NCBI GenBank assembly: GCA_009746045.1
Contig: RPFO01000175.1
Coordinates: 1,770,898-1,834,897, forward strand
DNA length: 64,000 nt
Reading direction: 5' to 3'
DNA from: Mesostigma viride
Taxonomy: Eukaryota > Streptophyta > Mesostigmatophyceae > Mesostigmatales > Mesostigmataceae
The notes below the pieces were generated by a model, which made no database searches, was not told where the DNA came from, and was given only the letters and a program-made list of their open reading frames with translations. Both the position numbers and the translations under genes were made by a program. Numbering within the stretch: position 1 is the first letter of the stretch; every line of letters begins with the position of its first letter. This document shows, in pieces, positions 12,380-22,787 of the stretch.

Positions 12380-13906
12380 AACGGCGACATGGCTGACGGC
12401 GGCGCTCACAACTTTTGCGTCTGAGCCCCAAATTCAGTCAGATCATTTGCATTCTATGCGTCTCCTCGAGACGCACCCGCCAGTATAATCGGTTACGACT
12501 AAAACGCAAGTATCAAAAAAGTTATGCACGTGACAGGATTCAGGCTATGAAGACCGGACCTCGGAAGCTAAACGCGGTCTAGTGGAAAAAGAGCTCTCCG
12601 GCTCCCAGCCCACTGAACCCACTAGCCATTGTTCTCGCCCAGCGGTCTGAATTGCCCGCAAACCCATCGCCACGCGCCTCACCCGTCGGAGCCCAAGAAT
12701 TAACCCTGACACGACCCGAAATGGCCCCCCGCTTTCTCCCCAGCAATGAATTACGATGCCGCTAAGGAGGTGTCGTGCCTCTTCACCTCGAACGATCGAG
12801 GCGTTCCGGCGCGTGGCGATCCTGACCAGCCACTTCCAGCTCAACGAAGCAGCCCTCATCGCTGCACTACGTATCCCAGCCGGGCCCGCGCCCGCGCAGC
12901 CACACCCGCTCCCTCGATCCCTCAGCAAGGATGAGAATCATGAGATACGCGCAGTGGTGGAGGAGCACTGTTGCGGGCCCGACCCTTGGAACGGGCGCAC
13001 GTGACCTGGCTGCTGGCCGCGAAGCTGACCTCGCTGAACACAACGCTCAAGTTACACGGTGGAGGCCCGGGTCTCCAATGTGGAAACCAAGGTCTCCCAC
13101 AAGCTCCAACCTCAGTTCACGGCGCTGCAGACCGCGGCGCAGGCATCTGAGGCGCATGCTGCACTTGTCTCTCGCCCAAATCTGGTGGAGGGCAAGTGCG
13201 GCCTGCTCGTCAAGAAGCTCGAAGCCATCACCGCCAAAACTGACGCCCTGGCCGCGCAGGTCCCGGCGATTGCAGCGCAGACGGCCACCATCGCAGCCCA
13301 GCTAGCCCACCCAGCCGGCAGATGGTAGCCTCTCGCCGCACTCCTACGCGGACCTGTGCTGCGGTCAGCGACCGCCTCAGCCACTGACGACATCGCCACG
13401 AAACTCCGGGAGCTGGAAGACCTCCGCCAGGCAAAACAACGGGAGGCCACCGACCGCGCTCGCCACGAGTGCCGAGTGCATGGTGCTGCGTCGTTTCCCC
13501 CAGAACTTAGCCAGGGGAGTCTGACGGCAACCACTCTTGCCGACAAGCTCAAGGACCAGCTTGTTACCCTCATCATGGGTCTGGTAGGTGACGTAGAACC
13601 CTATGTTGGTGCCACCGCCTTAATTCCCCACTCACCGGACAAGGCGGCTCCCCCACCAGTCCTGCTCACCTTGCCCTCCCCTGAGGACAATCGGCGGTTC
13701 CTTTCTCGTCGCAAGAGGTTGCACGACCTCACCTGGACGCTGGACGACGACCTGACCCCCCGCTCAGCGCTGAGCAGCAGCGACGCGACCTGTGGCCGGA
13801 ATACCTCCGCCACTATTGCAGGATTCCCAGAAGCCCAAGGTGTACTGGAGGGGCGGGGACCTGATAATCAACCACAAGATGTGGACGCCCCCTGCGGGCT
13901 AGATTA
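12380..13906 (+). pseudogene. Broken ORF1 of an L1-like LINE, with part of its 5'UTR
   Basis: Homologous to the ORF1 split by element A at 34121-35027 and 62526-63020. The leader shares ATGGCTGACGGCGG and the spacing of AGACGCAC. The coding part (about 12745-13906) has an alpha-helical middle and a C-terminal domain with RRKRLHDLTWTLDDDLT, compared with RRKRLEKTLFTLDDDLT in the other copy. At least two frameshifts break the end: LWPEYLR and VYWRGG occur in different frames. LINE ORF1 proteins bind RNA and form the retrotransposition particle; this copy cannot make one intact. Calling it ORF1 rests on its match to the second copy and on general layout. Confidence 0.6.
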
Positions 13907-14515
13907 GCCCTTGTAATCATTGGTAGTCACTCACTCTGCAGCCATCGGCTGCGCCAGCCATGCCTATAATAGAATGTCAGCAATGCCTTAACTTGCCTAT
14001 AGCCATGCCATGCCACGGCATACCTAGTCACATGCACCACTAACGCACGGTACCCTACACAACCAGCCATAGCCTAGCGTAGCTACTAGTTAGCATTAGT
14101 ACAGCCATCCATCCATCCATCCATCGGGCTTAATGCTCCGTGACTCCCCAACGGGAGCACGAGTCTAATTTATCAATTAATTAGTACAGCGATGCAGACA
14201 GCAATGGCTACGCCTTAGCCATTCTACAAAGCCCCATTCTACAAAGCCCAAGGTGTCAGTACTGGAGGGTTGGGGACCTGATAATCAACTGACAAGATGT
14301 GGACGCCCCCTGCGGGCTAGATTAGCCCTTGTAATCATTGATAGTCACTCACTCTGCCGCCATCGGCAGCCATGCCTAGAATGTCAGCAATGCCTACTTC
14401 AGTTGCCTAGCCATGCATGCCACCGCATACTACGGCCTAGTCACGTGCACCGCTAACGCACGGCACCTACACAACCAGCCATAGCCTAGCTTAGCTACTA
14501 GTTAGCATTAGAACA
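13838..14515 (+). repeat. Tandem duplication of the ORF1 3' end and flank
   Basis: About 280 bp at 13838-14118 are repeated at 14249-14515 with small indels. Both include GGGGACCTGATAATCAAC and GCGGGCTAGATTAGCCCTTG. Confidence 0.75.
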
Positions 14516-14716
14516 GCCATGCAGCAATGGCTACGCCCTAGCTATGCTCCGCTTGCTTGCCCACGCCCCTTGCCATGATGTGCTCACGCGGGTCTTATTG
14601 CACCCACAACAGAAGTTGCCGGTCATCGTCTATCACGTCTGATTCCTGCTCGGGCATGCCTCTGGCATGAAGGAGAAAGGGCGTCTCTGCCCTTTCTTCC
14701 TGTTGTGCATATTAAA

Positions 14717-14887
14717 CAATTAATTAATTAGTTAATAGACACGTGACTGCCTCACCTGAGCATGAGTCCTCAGTGGGAGGAGAACATGGGATGGAATGGA
14801 TGCATGGTGTAAGCTATCTAGGTCCTGGTTACAGGGTAACTTGTGGGCACCACAGCCCGAATCGCTATGAATGCCATACGCGGTCAC
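14717..14887 (-). repeat. Right arm of the inverted repeat
   Basis: Near-complete reverse complement of 12073-12230, ending CATACGCGGTCAC. A second inverted pair, about 14105-14183 with 14893-14990 (sharing AGACTCGTGCTC and GAGTCACGGAGCATTAA), begins next to it. Confidence 0.7.
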
Positions 14888-14964
14888 TCGCGGGTATTAA
14901 TTCAATAATTAAAATTAGACTCGTGCTCGATCCGGTTCGGGGGAGTCACGGAGCATTAACCCCG

Positions 14965-15236
14965 ATGGATGGATGGATGGATGGATGGACGGACGGACGG
15001 ACGGACGGACGGACGGACGGACGGACGGACGGACGGACGGACGGACGGACGGACGGACGGACGGACGGACGGACGGACGGACGGACGGACGGACGGACGG
15101 ACGGACGGACGGACGGACGGACGGACGGACGGAGGGAGGGAGGGAGGGATGGATGGATGGATGGATGGATGGATGGATGGATGGATGGATGGATGGATGG
15201 ATGGATGGATGGATGGATGGATGGATGGATGGATGG
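14965..15236. repeat. Compound GGAT/GGAC/GGAG microsatellite
   Basis: Ordered blocks of GGAT, then about 38 GGAC, a few GGAG, then about 22 GGAT. The predicted TDGR and MDGW proteins are artefacts. Confidence 0.9.
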
Positions 15237-15732
15237 TTTAACACGTATGGCTATTTAAAATAGCGCCTTAATGATTGAGAATGAATGCGAAAGACCTTTG
15301 ACTTCCTATGCGTCACAGCGCACGATGGTGGCTTAAGAATACTTGTCACACAATACGAATAAGCTCAAACCCGGAAAACCGTTTTCGTATATTACAATGT
15401 TACCACACAGATTAAAACACTCAATGCGGGAAGACTTACACCCAGTAGGCGAGGGATTCACACTCGAGCCCACAGGAGGATTACACTCCAGGATTAAGCG
15501 ATGGTAAATAATCTATAGAGCAACGTAGTAAACTACGATACAAGGTCCGGACTGCTGGCATAGCTCGTGCCTTGCCTATTTTGTCCCTTCGTCCCCGTTG
15601 GCGGCTGCGCCTGGCGCTGCCAACCAGGCATGACGTGAGGTCCGCAGGGACGGGCTTCTCGAACCGTCTAGAACACATTAAAGACCAGTACGGCTAGAGG
15701 CCTCTCCTGAAAAATATCCAAATGTCCGTAGG
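15237..15732. other. Spacer, nothing recognised
   Basis: No domain or repeat identified between the microsatellite and the gypsy LTR. Confidence 0.4.
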
Positions 15733-16413
15733 TGTAACGAACCCATCCGGGTCGTGCGAAAGATCCTATGTTAGGGTAAGTTATTCCCGGTTTCTTGGCT
15801 AACCACGACCACTCTTTGGGAGTGGGATTAACGGAACAGGCGTGGCTTTAGGCCTGTTACGGCTCACAATGATTAATATTCCATTAATCTACACAACCTA
15901 CATTCAGGATAGAGCTACCAAATGCAGTTGGAATTATGCTCCAGGTTCAGACAGGTGATAACACACACTTTATTCCAAACCAAGAGGACGAGACTCTCAT
16001 CCTCAGACCAATGTCACCTAGGTCTGCCACCAAGCTGGCAAGTGGCGCCGACATGGCGCCGACCTTCCAGAGAATTACGAAGCATGCAGTCCACACAAGA
16101 TCCTCGGGTCGACATCGACCATCGCCAGCCTACAGAATCCACGCATGAGTACAATATCTCAACCAGCTATAAAGTACGCAGCGCGGCGCGACTGCACCGG
16201 CCCCTAGAAGATCGCATGCATCAACCTAGGCCCAAAATAACTGGTCCGAATCACACAAACTATCATAATTCCATACAAAAGTCCTGACCAAGGGACAATT
16301 CCCAAATTAAGTCCCGAAATGAGTCCCAAAGTCCTACGGACTATGACAACAAGCCAAAATACATAATTTATTCCATCATTGTTGCGCCCGTTCCAAGGGT
16401 CGGGCCCGCAACA
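15733..16413 (-). repeat. 3' LTR of element G
   Basis: On the minus strand it begins TGTTGCGGGCCCG and ends GGTTCGTTACA (681 bp). A purine-rich tract (minus strand GGGGAGGGGGAGGAG) lies directly upstream, as expected for second-strand priming. About 490 bp match 32939-33435. Confidence 0.75.
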
Positions 16414-17813
16414 CTCCTCCCCCTCCCCAGGGGACGGTAGTCTCTACCGTCATAGAGGTGAAGAAGCACAGGAAAAGAAACCACACAGAACAATTAACTC
16501 TGAGTAGCCGATCGGTCGTTGATCATCGCGGCCGTAGGTTGACCATAGGGGTACTATGTCCCGACCCTTGTTCTCCAACGGGCCAGTAAAACCAATTCCC
16601 CCAAAACTCGCCACACAAGGACAAGTCTTGACGTAGTCAACGTCTCTCCCTACTATAGGCCAAAGGGAGGAAACCAGATCCTATCACGTGAGGGCTTTCG
16701 GGTTTTGACCACAGAAACTTCTCCGCGTGGGTTAACAGTCGCCTGAATGAACAGCTCGTTTGACTTTTCGCCATGGCGGGGCTTCCATGACTAGAGACTG
16801 CTCCAGACGGCGGGGATATTCCCAGTACTGACGGTACAGGGCATCCATTGGCATTATAGGTGTGGGGCGCTCCACCTTGCCTGCTGGCTGTCTTCCCACC
16901 ACGAAGTCATTCCTATAGTGTCCACCTTCCGACTCCCACGTTTGTCCTATCTACCGGGACCAGCTTACACCAAGAACCAGGTCCAGGTTGGCCTAAGGCC
17001 GGCTACCTACCCCAGGACAAGCATGACATTTCACGGTCGACTCAAGCAACATAATACCGTGCCCTCATCACATGAGACACCGCTGAAAACTGAAACAAAT
17101 CACAGGGCAATGTGACTGGAAACTCTGGATCTCTGGACTGGAACAGCAGGAACAGGAACCCCCATAATCCTTCCTGGAATCTCTCCCACTTCCCACAAAT
17201 CCATCAATTTTCCTCTCACCGCTGCCCTCCCTGGCGACCGCGCTAGTGCAGGGCCGCGGCAGCATATAAAATTCCGCCAGCGACCCGAATCAGAGGCGCA
17301 CACCAATCAACGCCAAGACAACCCAATTGATGGGGTCGACCGATACCAATACTACCGGATGCATGGTTGCAGGCGACGATGCTTATCACAACTGGGATAG
17401 TAATACGCGCGTGGCAGACATGTTGCGCGCGACCATGCACAGCATGGCGGGCACGCAACAGTTGGGGTGCGCAACAGTGATCCGCGGGGCGCGCACGCGC
17501 CAGCATGTGACAGCGTAGTAAACGCCACAGCCGAGCAAAGGCCAAAATATGGATCACCGCAGTCGTCATCAACGACTACGGGAGGTGCTCGCGTGCAGAA
17601 CTGACCAATGCGGTCGATGCAGGGAGGACCACCAAGCTGAATCACGTCTTGCCTGTGCGGAGATGCGCGCGCAAGCGCTGAACTCGTCATTCCGTCTGCA
17701 AGACACCTGATGTCGAGTCAACCACAACGGAAGGCGCCCAGGGGCTGAAATACACAGACAACGCTGCCAACTGGGATCGCGTCCGAAGATGTCGGCAGCA
17801 TCAAACTGCGCAC
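16414..17813 (-). other. Decayed pol region of element G
   Basis: This is where integrase would be expected between RNase H and the 3' LTR. Frames are short and broken and I could not find the HHCC or DDE residues. Nothing else was recognised. Confidence 0.35.
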
Positions 17814-18160
17814 CTAGCAAGTGGTGGCGCCATGCGTGGCAAGTGACAAATAGTAGACCACGGCCAGCAGCTCCTGCTGATGAACCGGATCGTTCCGCTC
17901 GGCCGGGATCATGGTGCGGGAGATATACTCAACCGGTTGCAAGCCCTTGCCTTGGTCCTGCAACAGAACCCCACCTTGCATGCCCGCATCCGTCGCGACC
18001 ACAAAAGGAAGGGACGGGTCAGGATGCGCGAGCACTGGGGCCGCGGTCAAGCTGGCCTTAATTAAAGATCTCAAAGGCTTGTTGGCATTGCTCCGACCAG
18101 ACAAAGGACACCGACCACAGGAGGGCCGAGAGGTTCCAGCGCACTGAGGGATCAAACCCA
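17814..18160 (-). pseudogene. Ty3/gypsy RNase H fragment
   Basis: The minus-strand frame contains LIKASLTAAPVLAHPDPSLP followed by VVATDAGMQGGVLLQ, then EYISRTMIPAERN and QQELLAVVYYL. This is the normal start of gypsy RNase H after the RT thumb: first Asp in ATDAG, Glu in QQELLAVV. The frame is cut upstream and runs into unrecognisable sequence downstream. Confidence 0.75.
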
Positions 18161-18198
18161 AGAGTGGGATCCCGGATCCCTCCCCTTCCCCAGGGGAC
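18005..18198 (-). repeat. Direct repeat copy 1 inside element G
   Basis: About 190 bp nearly identical to 18685-18872. It covers the RT/RNase H junction (SEQCQQAFEIFN) and a CCCCTTCCCCAGGGGACC motif. Confidence 0.8.
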
Positions 18199-18562
18199 CG
18201 CGCGCACCAGCACGGCGACGGAGGCCACCAAGGAGGCCCCCAAGTTTTCTGGTCCCGCCTTTGAGAAGCGCCCAGCGCCTGCAGCGCGGGATGCCCACCC
18301 GCGCAACGCGGGCGCGCGGGCTGCCAAGCTGCGCGACGCGCGCACGCAGCCCAACCAGTTCCAGACACCCCGCCTCCCGGCGTCGTTCTCTCGGACGGTG
18401 CGCGAGCTGAATGAGATTCTGGCGCAGCATCAGGCATCCGAGGCTGCGGGTGACGAGTATGAGGCACTCAACCACGGTGACGACGACGACTCGGATGAGG
18501 GGGAAGGGGGGACCGGGCGGTCGGACGAGGCGGCCTCCCGGCCCCGCGATCCTCCCGCATAG
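18164..18562 (+). CDS. Unrecognised 132-codon frame between the G repeats
   Basis: The plus-strand frame encodes a hydrophilic protein with a Lys/Ala/Pro-rich start, a possible helix (SRTVRELNEILAQHQASE) and an acidic DDDDSDEGEGG stretch. It runs opposite to element G and lies between the two direct repeats, so it could be part of a captured gene. There is no match to a family I know, and chance coding in GC-rich DNA is possible. Confidence 0.25.
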   Translation: MGSRIPPLPQGTARTSTATEATKEAPKFSGPAFEKRPAPAARDAHPRNAGARAAKLRDARTQPNQFQTPRLPASFSRTVRELNEILAQHQASEAAGDEYEALNHGDDDDSDEGEGGTGRSDEAASRPRDPPA

Positions 18563-18684
18563 TGCCCCTTCCCACAGGGGTAGAAGTAGGAGTAGACTTA
18601 CTCAACCAGGTAGAACAGACGCCTGCACCGGATGTGGGCGCGGCCACCCCTGAGGCCGATGTAGCGTTAGTCAATAATGTAGAA

Positions 18685-18872
18685 GGGACGGGACAGGATG
18701 CGCGAGCACTGGGGCCGCGGTCAAGCTGGCCTTAATTAAACATCTCAAAGGCTTGTTGGCATTGCTCCGACCAGACAAAGGACACCGACCACAGGAGGGC
18801 CGAGAGGTTCCAGCGCACTGAGGGATCAAACCCAAGTGTGGGATCCCTCCCCTTCCCCAGGGGACCGCGCGT
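18685..18872 (-). repeat. Direct repeat copy 2 inside element G
   Basis: Second copy of the 18005-18198 segment. It is fused to the end of gag, so the gag frame ends in repeat-derived codons. Confidence 0.8.
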
Positions 18873-20760
18873 CCGCGCGCTGGTCGTCGGCATCCGGGGG
18901 GCCTTGCTGGAACTTGTGGGCCCACGCTGGAACACGTGTGCGCGTCTTGAGTCGCGGGCAGTCCTTCTTGAGGTGTCCGATCTCGTTGCACCTGAAGCAG
19001 CGGGCCTTGGACACGTCGATGGTGTGTAGCTGTGTGGCGGGCAGCTCATCGTCCTCGGATTCCTCCTCCCGGACGGGTTCAACTTCCCGCGGGCTGGCTG
19101 AGCGCCGGCGCGTGATGATGTCGGCCACTTGGAGAAGGTACTGCTGGACGGCATGGATGTCCAGGCGTTCCCAGGGGACCTCCGCGTAGTGTTTCGTAAC
19201 CTCGTCCAGGAGGTCAGGGTGAATAGCCTCCAGAAACCGAATCTTGTACTCGGTCCACGTCAGGTCGCCGGTCAGCCGCGCCGCAAAGGAGTCAAAGGTG
19301 GTGAGGAACTCCGCCAAGTCAGTGTTGCCCTGACGTAGGCGGCCGAACTCAAACCGCTCAGTCAGTCGATAGCCGGGAGGGATGAGCTTGCGCCGGATGC
19401 GCGCCAGCAGTTCCTCGACCGTCTGCGGGTATGACTGAGCCGCCACACTCTCGACGTTAAGCATCCCGACCACTGATGGGTCCATACACTTCACCACCAC
19501 GTAGGGGATCAGAACCTTGGTGGCCAGCTGCCACTCATGGTGTTCACACCATACGGTGTACAACTGTTGCCACATACGAGCCCACTCGTCGATCTCACGG
19601 GGAGTCATGCCCGCATGGAGCTTGGGCACCGCCTTAAAATCTGGCATAGGCGGGGCCTTGACAGGGTCAGGTCGCAAGGGACCGCCCTTTCTGCAGTACG
19701 CGGGGCTGGAAAAGGTGAGGGGCTCGTGACGTCGCGCCCGCATCTCCTGGTGCGAGCCCCGTCCTGCAGTCTGGTCATGCCCACGTTGGGACACAAAGGT
19801 GTTCTCCTCATGCTCGGGATCGAAGTCGCCCGATTCTCGCTGGGGCGCGTAGTCATCGGATACCCGCTGCGACGCAAAGGGGGCCGACTCGCGCCGAACT
19901 CGAACGGACGTGGGATGCTCATAACCGGGGTCATCCAGGGGCAGCCGGCTGAAGTTGGCGTTGGTGGGCGCGCTCCTTGCTAGGAGGGAGGTGGGTACGA
20001 AAGGAAAGGGGCCCGGGGGAGCATAGTCCTCCTCGGGATCGTACTGCACGTGGGCCGACCCTGACGTCTGCGGTGGGGATCTGGACCAGCTCTCGTGTGC
20101 CCCAAAGGAGACCCGACGGGGATCCCTTCCAGGGCCCGGCCCCGGCCCGCCGCGGCCACGCCCTGCCCAAGGGTGAGTCAGGCTCGGGCGGCCACGCGCG
20201 TATGCCCCCAATTGAGAGGGCTGCACGAACTCAGGCGGCGGAGCGAACGGCGAGCTAGCTACCGTGCTATCTGCGACCTCTATATCTTCATCTTCCTCCG
20301 GCACAACTGCCACGGATGGTGGCCGCTGCGTGGGAGGTGCACTGTCCCATTCGCCCAGATGCTCGGTCGGTCGCGGCCGCGATTGCTGCTGTGGCTGTCG
20401 CGGTTGCTGTGACTGCTGCTGCTGCTGCGACTGCTGCTGCTGCTGCGACTGATGCTGTCTCTGCGGCGACTGCTGAGACTGATGCTGTCGCTGCGGCGAC
20501 TGCTGAGGCTGATGCTGTCGCTGCGGCGACTGCTGTTGCTGATCAAACCCTAGGGCAGCTTGTTCTAGCTGCGACTCAAGAGTCGTCTGCCGTTGTGCGG
20601 TAACCCTAGCGGCTGCCTCGGATCTCCGGGACCCACTGGAACTCCGACTAGACGTGCTAGCTATTTCTTGTTCTTCCCTGCTATTGTCCTCCGGGAACTG
20701 TGTCTCTCTACGGCCCTTCGGGGGCTGTGCATTACCACCGCCTCGCTTCCTAGAGGGCAT
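18826..20760 (-). CDS. Gag polyprotein of element G
   Basis: An open frame of about 645 residues from the ATG at 20760; an in-frame ATG at 20835 would add 25 residues with a hydrophobic start. There is a Gln/Ser-rich N-terminal region from CAG-type repeats, a capsid-like helical region (KLHAGMTPREIDEWARMWQQ, then LAEFLTTFDSFAARL), and a CCHC zinc knuckle CFRCNEIGHLKKDCP near the C-terminus. Gag packages the retroelement RNA. The last codons come from the internal duplication, so the original fusion to pol is lost. Confidence 0.75.
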   Translation of the reverse strand: MPSRKRGGGNAQPPKGRRETQFPEDNSREEQEIASTSSRSSSGSRRSEAAARVTAQRQTTLESQLEQAALGFDQQQQSPQRQHQPQQSPQRQHQSQQSPQRQHQSQQQQQSQQQQQSQQPRQPQQQSRPRPTEHLGEWDSAPPTQRPPSVAVVPEEDEDIEVADSTVASSPFAPPPEFVQPSQLGAYARGRPSLTHPWAGRGRGGPGPGPGRDPRRVSFGAHESWSRSPPQTSGSAHVQYDPEEDYAPPGPFPFVPTSLLARSAPTNANFSRLPLDDPGYEHPTSVRVRRESAPFASQRVSDDYAPQRESGDFDPEHEENTFVSQRGHDQTAGRGSHQEMRARRHEPLTFSSPAYCRKGGPLRPDPVKAPPMPDFKAVPKLHAGMTPREIDEWARMWQQLYTVWCEHHEWQLATKVLIPYVVVKCMDPSVVGMLNVESVAAQSYPQTVEELLARIRRKLIPPGYRLTERFEFGRLRQGNTDLAEFLTTFDSFAARLTGDLTWTEYKIRFLEAIHPDLLDEVTKHYAEVPWERLDIHAVQQYLLQVADIITRRRSASPREVEPVREEESEDDELPATQLHTIDVSKARCFRCNEIGHLKKDCPRLKTRTRVPAWAHKFQQGPPDADDQRADARSPGEGEGSHTWV

Positions 20761-20835
20761 TTTGGGCCCTAGTACCGTACCAGCACCAATACCTCCCCAA
20801 CACAGGCAAGCAAGAGAGAGAAGAGGAAGCCACAA

Positions 20836-21726
20836 CTAATGCTTCTAATAGTAATTATATATTATCTGCTAACTATTGTAGCTGAGCTGCTAACTTAGTA
20901 TTGTAGCTGAACTATCGTAGTAGGCAGTATCACTGTATACTGGTATCTAGTAGTGAGTGTGGTGCTAATGCCCTAGAGGATGGGCCCAGGTGAAGCTGCT
21001 CCAGTGCACGCAACACATCCTGTGCTGGGATCTGGGTGACACTCCTATGCTGCATGGTGCAGCCCTTCTGGGAGGGGCATATTATCCTTAATAAACTGAT
21101 CTGCCTCCGCTAATGTATTAAATCCCTGCTACCTAGCTAACGACACTGGGTGTCAGACTTTATCCTTAATATGATTACTACACGCAGCCCAACTATAGAA
21201 AATTCCTGGTTGGCCTGTGGCCCCGTCGTGTGCTACTGCATAGTATAGGTATTGGGATCTACCTCCTTGATTAATACGTCTATATCCTCCTTCATTATTA
21301 CGTCTGCTGCGAGAGGTTCCCATGAACTACCGATTAGGTATGAAGCAATATCACACGGTACTGAAGCATGTGATGCAAGGAAAGGGAAAGAAAGGGAGGA
21401 AGGCCCACCCAGGATACCTCTACGTGCATGTGACGTGCTCACAGCGAGAGAGAAACACAAGGCAGAAACAGGACGTTCACAGACAGTACGAAAAACGTTG
21501 AGGTACAGCCACCGGCAACACAGTAAGGCAGCGGCCAGCCGGTGACTACCCTCGAGCTGTAAGCAGCGTTGCCCTCCGGGGGTCTGCCCACAGCACGAAG
21601 GTCTGCCTCCGGGGCGACCCATTCACCAACAAGCACAAACATGAATACAGAGCACGACAGAAAACAGAAACCCCGTTTCTACGCGCGTGGGTAAGACAGG
21701 AAGGACAAGAAGGACTTATATATATT
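20836..21726 (-). other. Leader of element G next to the LINE insertion
   Basis: Upstream of gag on the minus strand; no domain seen. With 32573-32938 it would form the leader between primer site and gag. The last 16 bp (AGGACTTATATATATT) match the far side of LINE L. Confidence 0.4.
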
Positions 21727-21858
21727 AAAAATATAATTACTTACAGCAGAGTGAAATCACTCAAACCAAAGCAAACGCCCAGCTATAAACCTATATACAG
21801 AGCCATGTCAAAGCTCTATACTACGATAAGACCAATGGAAACGCCTAACGGGAGGAAC

Positions 21859-22782
21859 CTAATAGCCCTGCTGCACCGCAAAATCAGCCCGCGTACGGCG
21901 GAGCATGATGTCAGCCATGGCCCGAGTCAGCGCCACCGACAAGCGCTGACGCCAATATGACGTCCAGGTCCGCGCCGACCATGGGGCCCGCTGGCCCTCC
22001 AGGTCCAGCCGGTCCTCCCGGAGCCGGCAACACTCCTTGAAGAAGGCGGAGGTCAGGGGCCCCATGGCCCCAAACTCCTCCAGGACAAAGGGCACCACAC
22101 GATGGTGCCCGACGTCGCCGTAGGCCAGGAGCTTGGCCCGCTCCGCCCGGTCCGCCGTGTAACCTGCCGTGAGGGAGGCCCCAGCCACGTGGCTAAGAGC
22201 CAAGGGCCGCGCCACCGAAACGTCAATAAGCAGATGCCGGCCACCCCCCTCAAAGTCCAGCACCACGATGTCAGGCCGGTGGTTGGGGGAATAGAAGGCA
22301 GCGCCATCCGCATCCTCGGACCGGATGTTCGCGTGGGGGAAAACCGACCGAATCATGGCGAGCACCACCGTCAGGAGGACAGTGTGCAAATACAAATACC
22401 AATTCTGATTCTGTTGGCCCCCCATGCAGGCAAGGTAGTGAGTCCCCGTGGGATCCAGCGGCTGCCCACAGCTACCACAAGGCCGCCCGGCCGGAACAAG
22501 AGGCTGCGGGGCAAATAGCTGGTGCCGGAGCGCCACCGAGTAGTGGCTGGGAGCCAAGGCGAATGGGGGGCCATGGGAAGAGCACGAAGGTACGCCGAGC
22601 CCACACTCCGCAAGGAAAGCGAGAACAGCCACGCACGTCCCTGGGCGTTGAGGTCCGCGAAAAGAGCAATCCAATCAGCCGTGTGCAGAATACCCGCGTA
22701 GGTTTTCTGGTGTTTATCGATGACGCGAGCAGGGAATGCGGCGGGAGATTGAACGGAGGCGACCGAGGGAGTGCCGCGAGGG
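21859..22782 (-). pseudogene. C-terminal part of element L protein: CCHC and restriction-like endonuclease
   Basis: The frame continues from the RT after removal of F1 and one copy of its target duplication. A frameshift lies near 22600. A zinc-binding CGSCGQPLDPTGTHYLAC motif is followed about 60 residues later by RPDIVVLDFEGGGRHLLIDV. The spacing of PD and the later Asp fits the PD-(D/E)XK nuclease of R2-like elements, which nicks the target to prime reverse transcription. The conserved C-terminus is helical and basic. Confidence 0.7.
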
Positions 22783-22787
22783 AGGTG

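Noticed and set aside
14743-15263. TDGRTDGR and PSIHPSIH frames
   Set aside because: Artefacts of the GGAC/GGAT microsatellite in three frames.
15922-16287. 121-codon frame, repeated at 33128-33505
   Set aside because: Lies inside the LTR of element G; similarity of the two frames reflects the LTR copies, not a gene.
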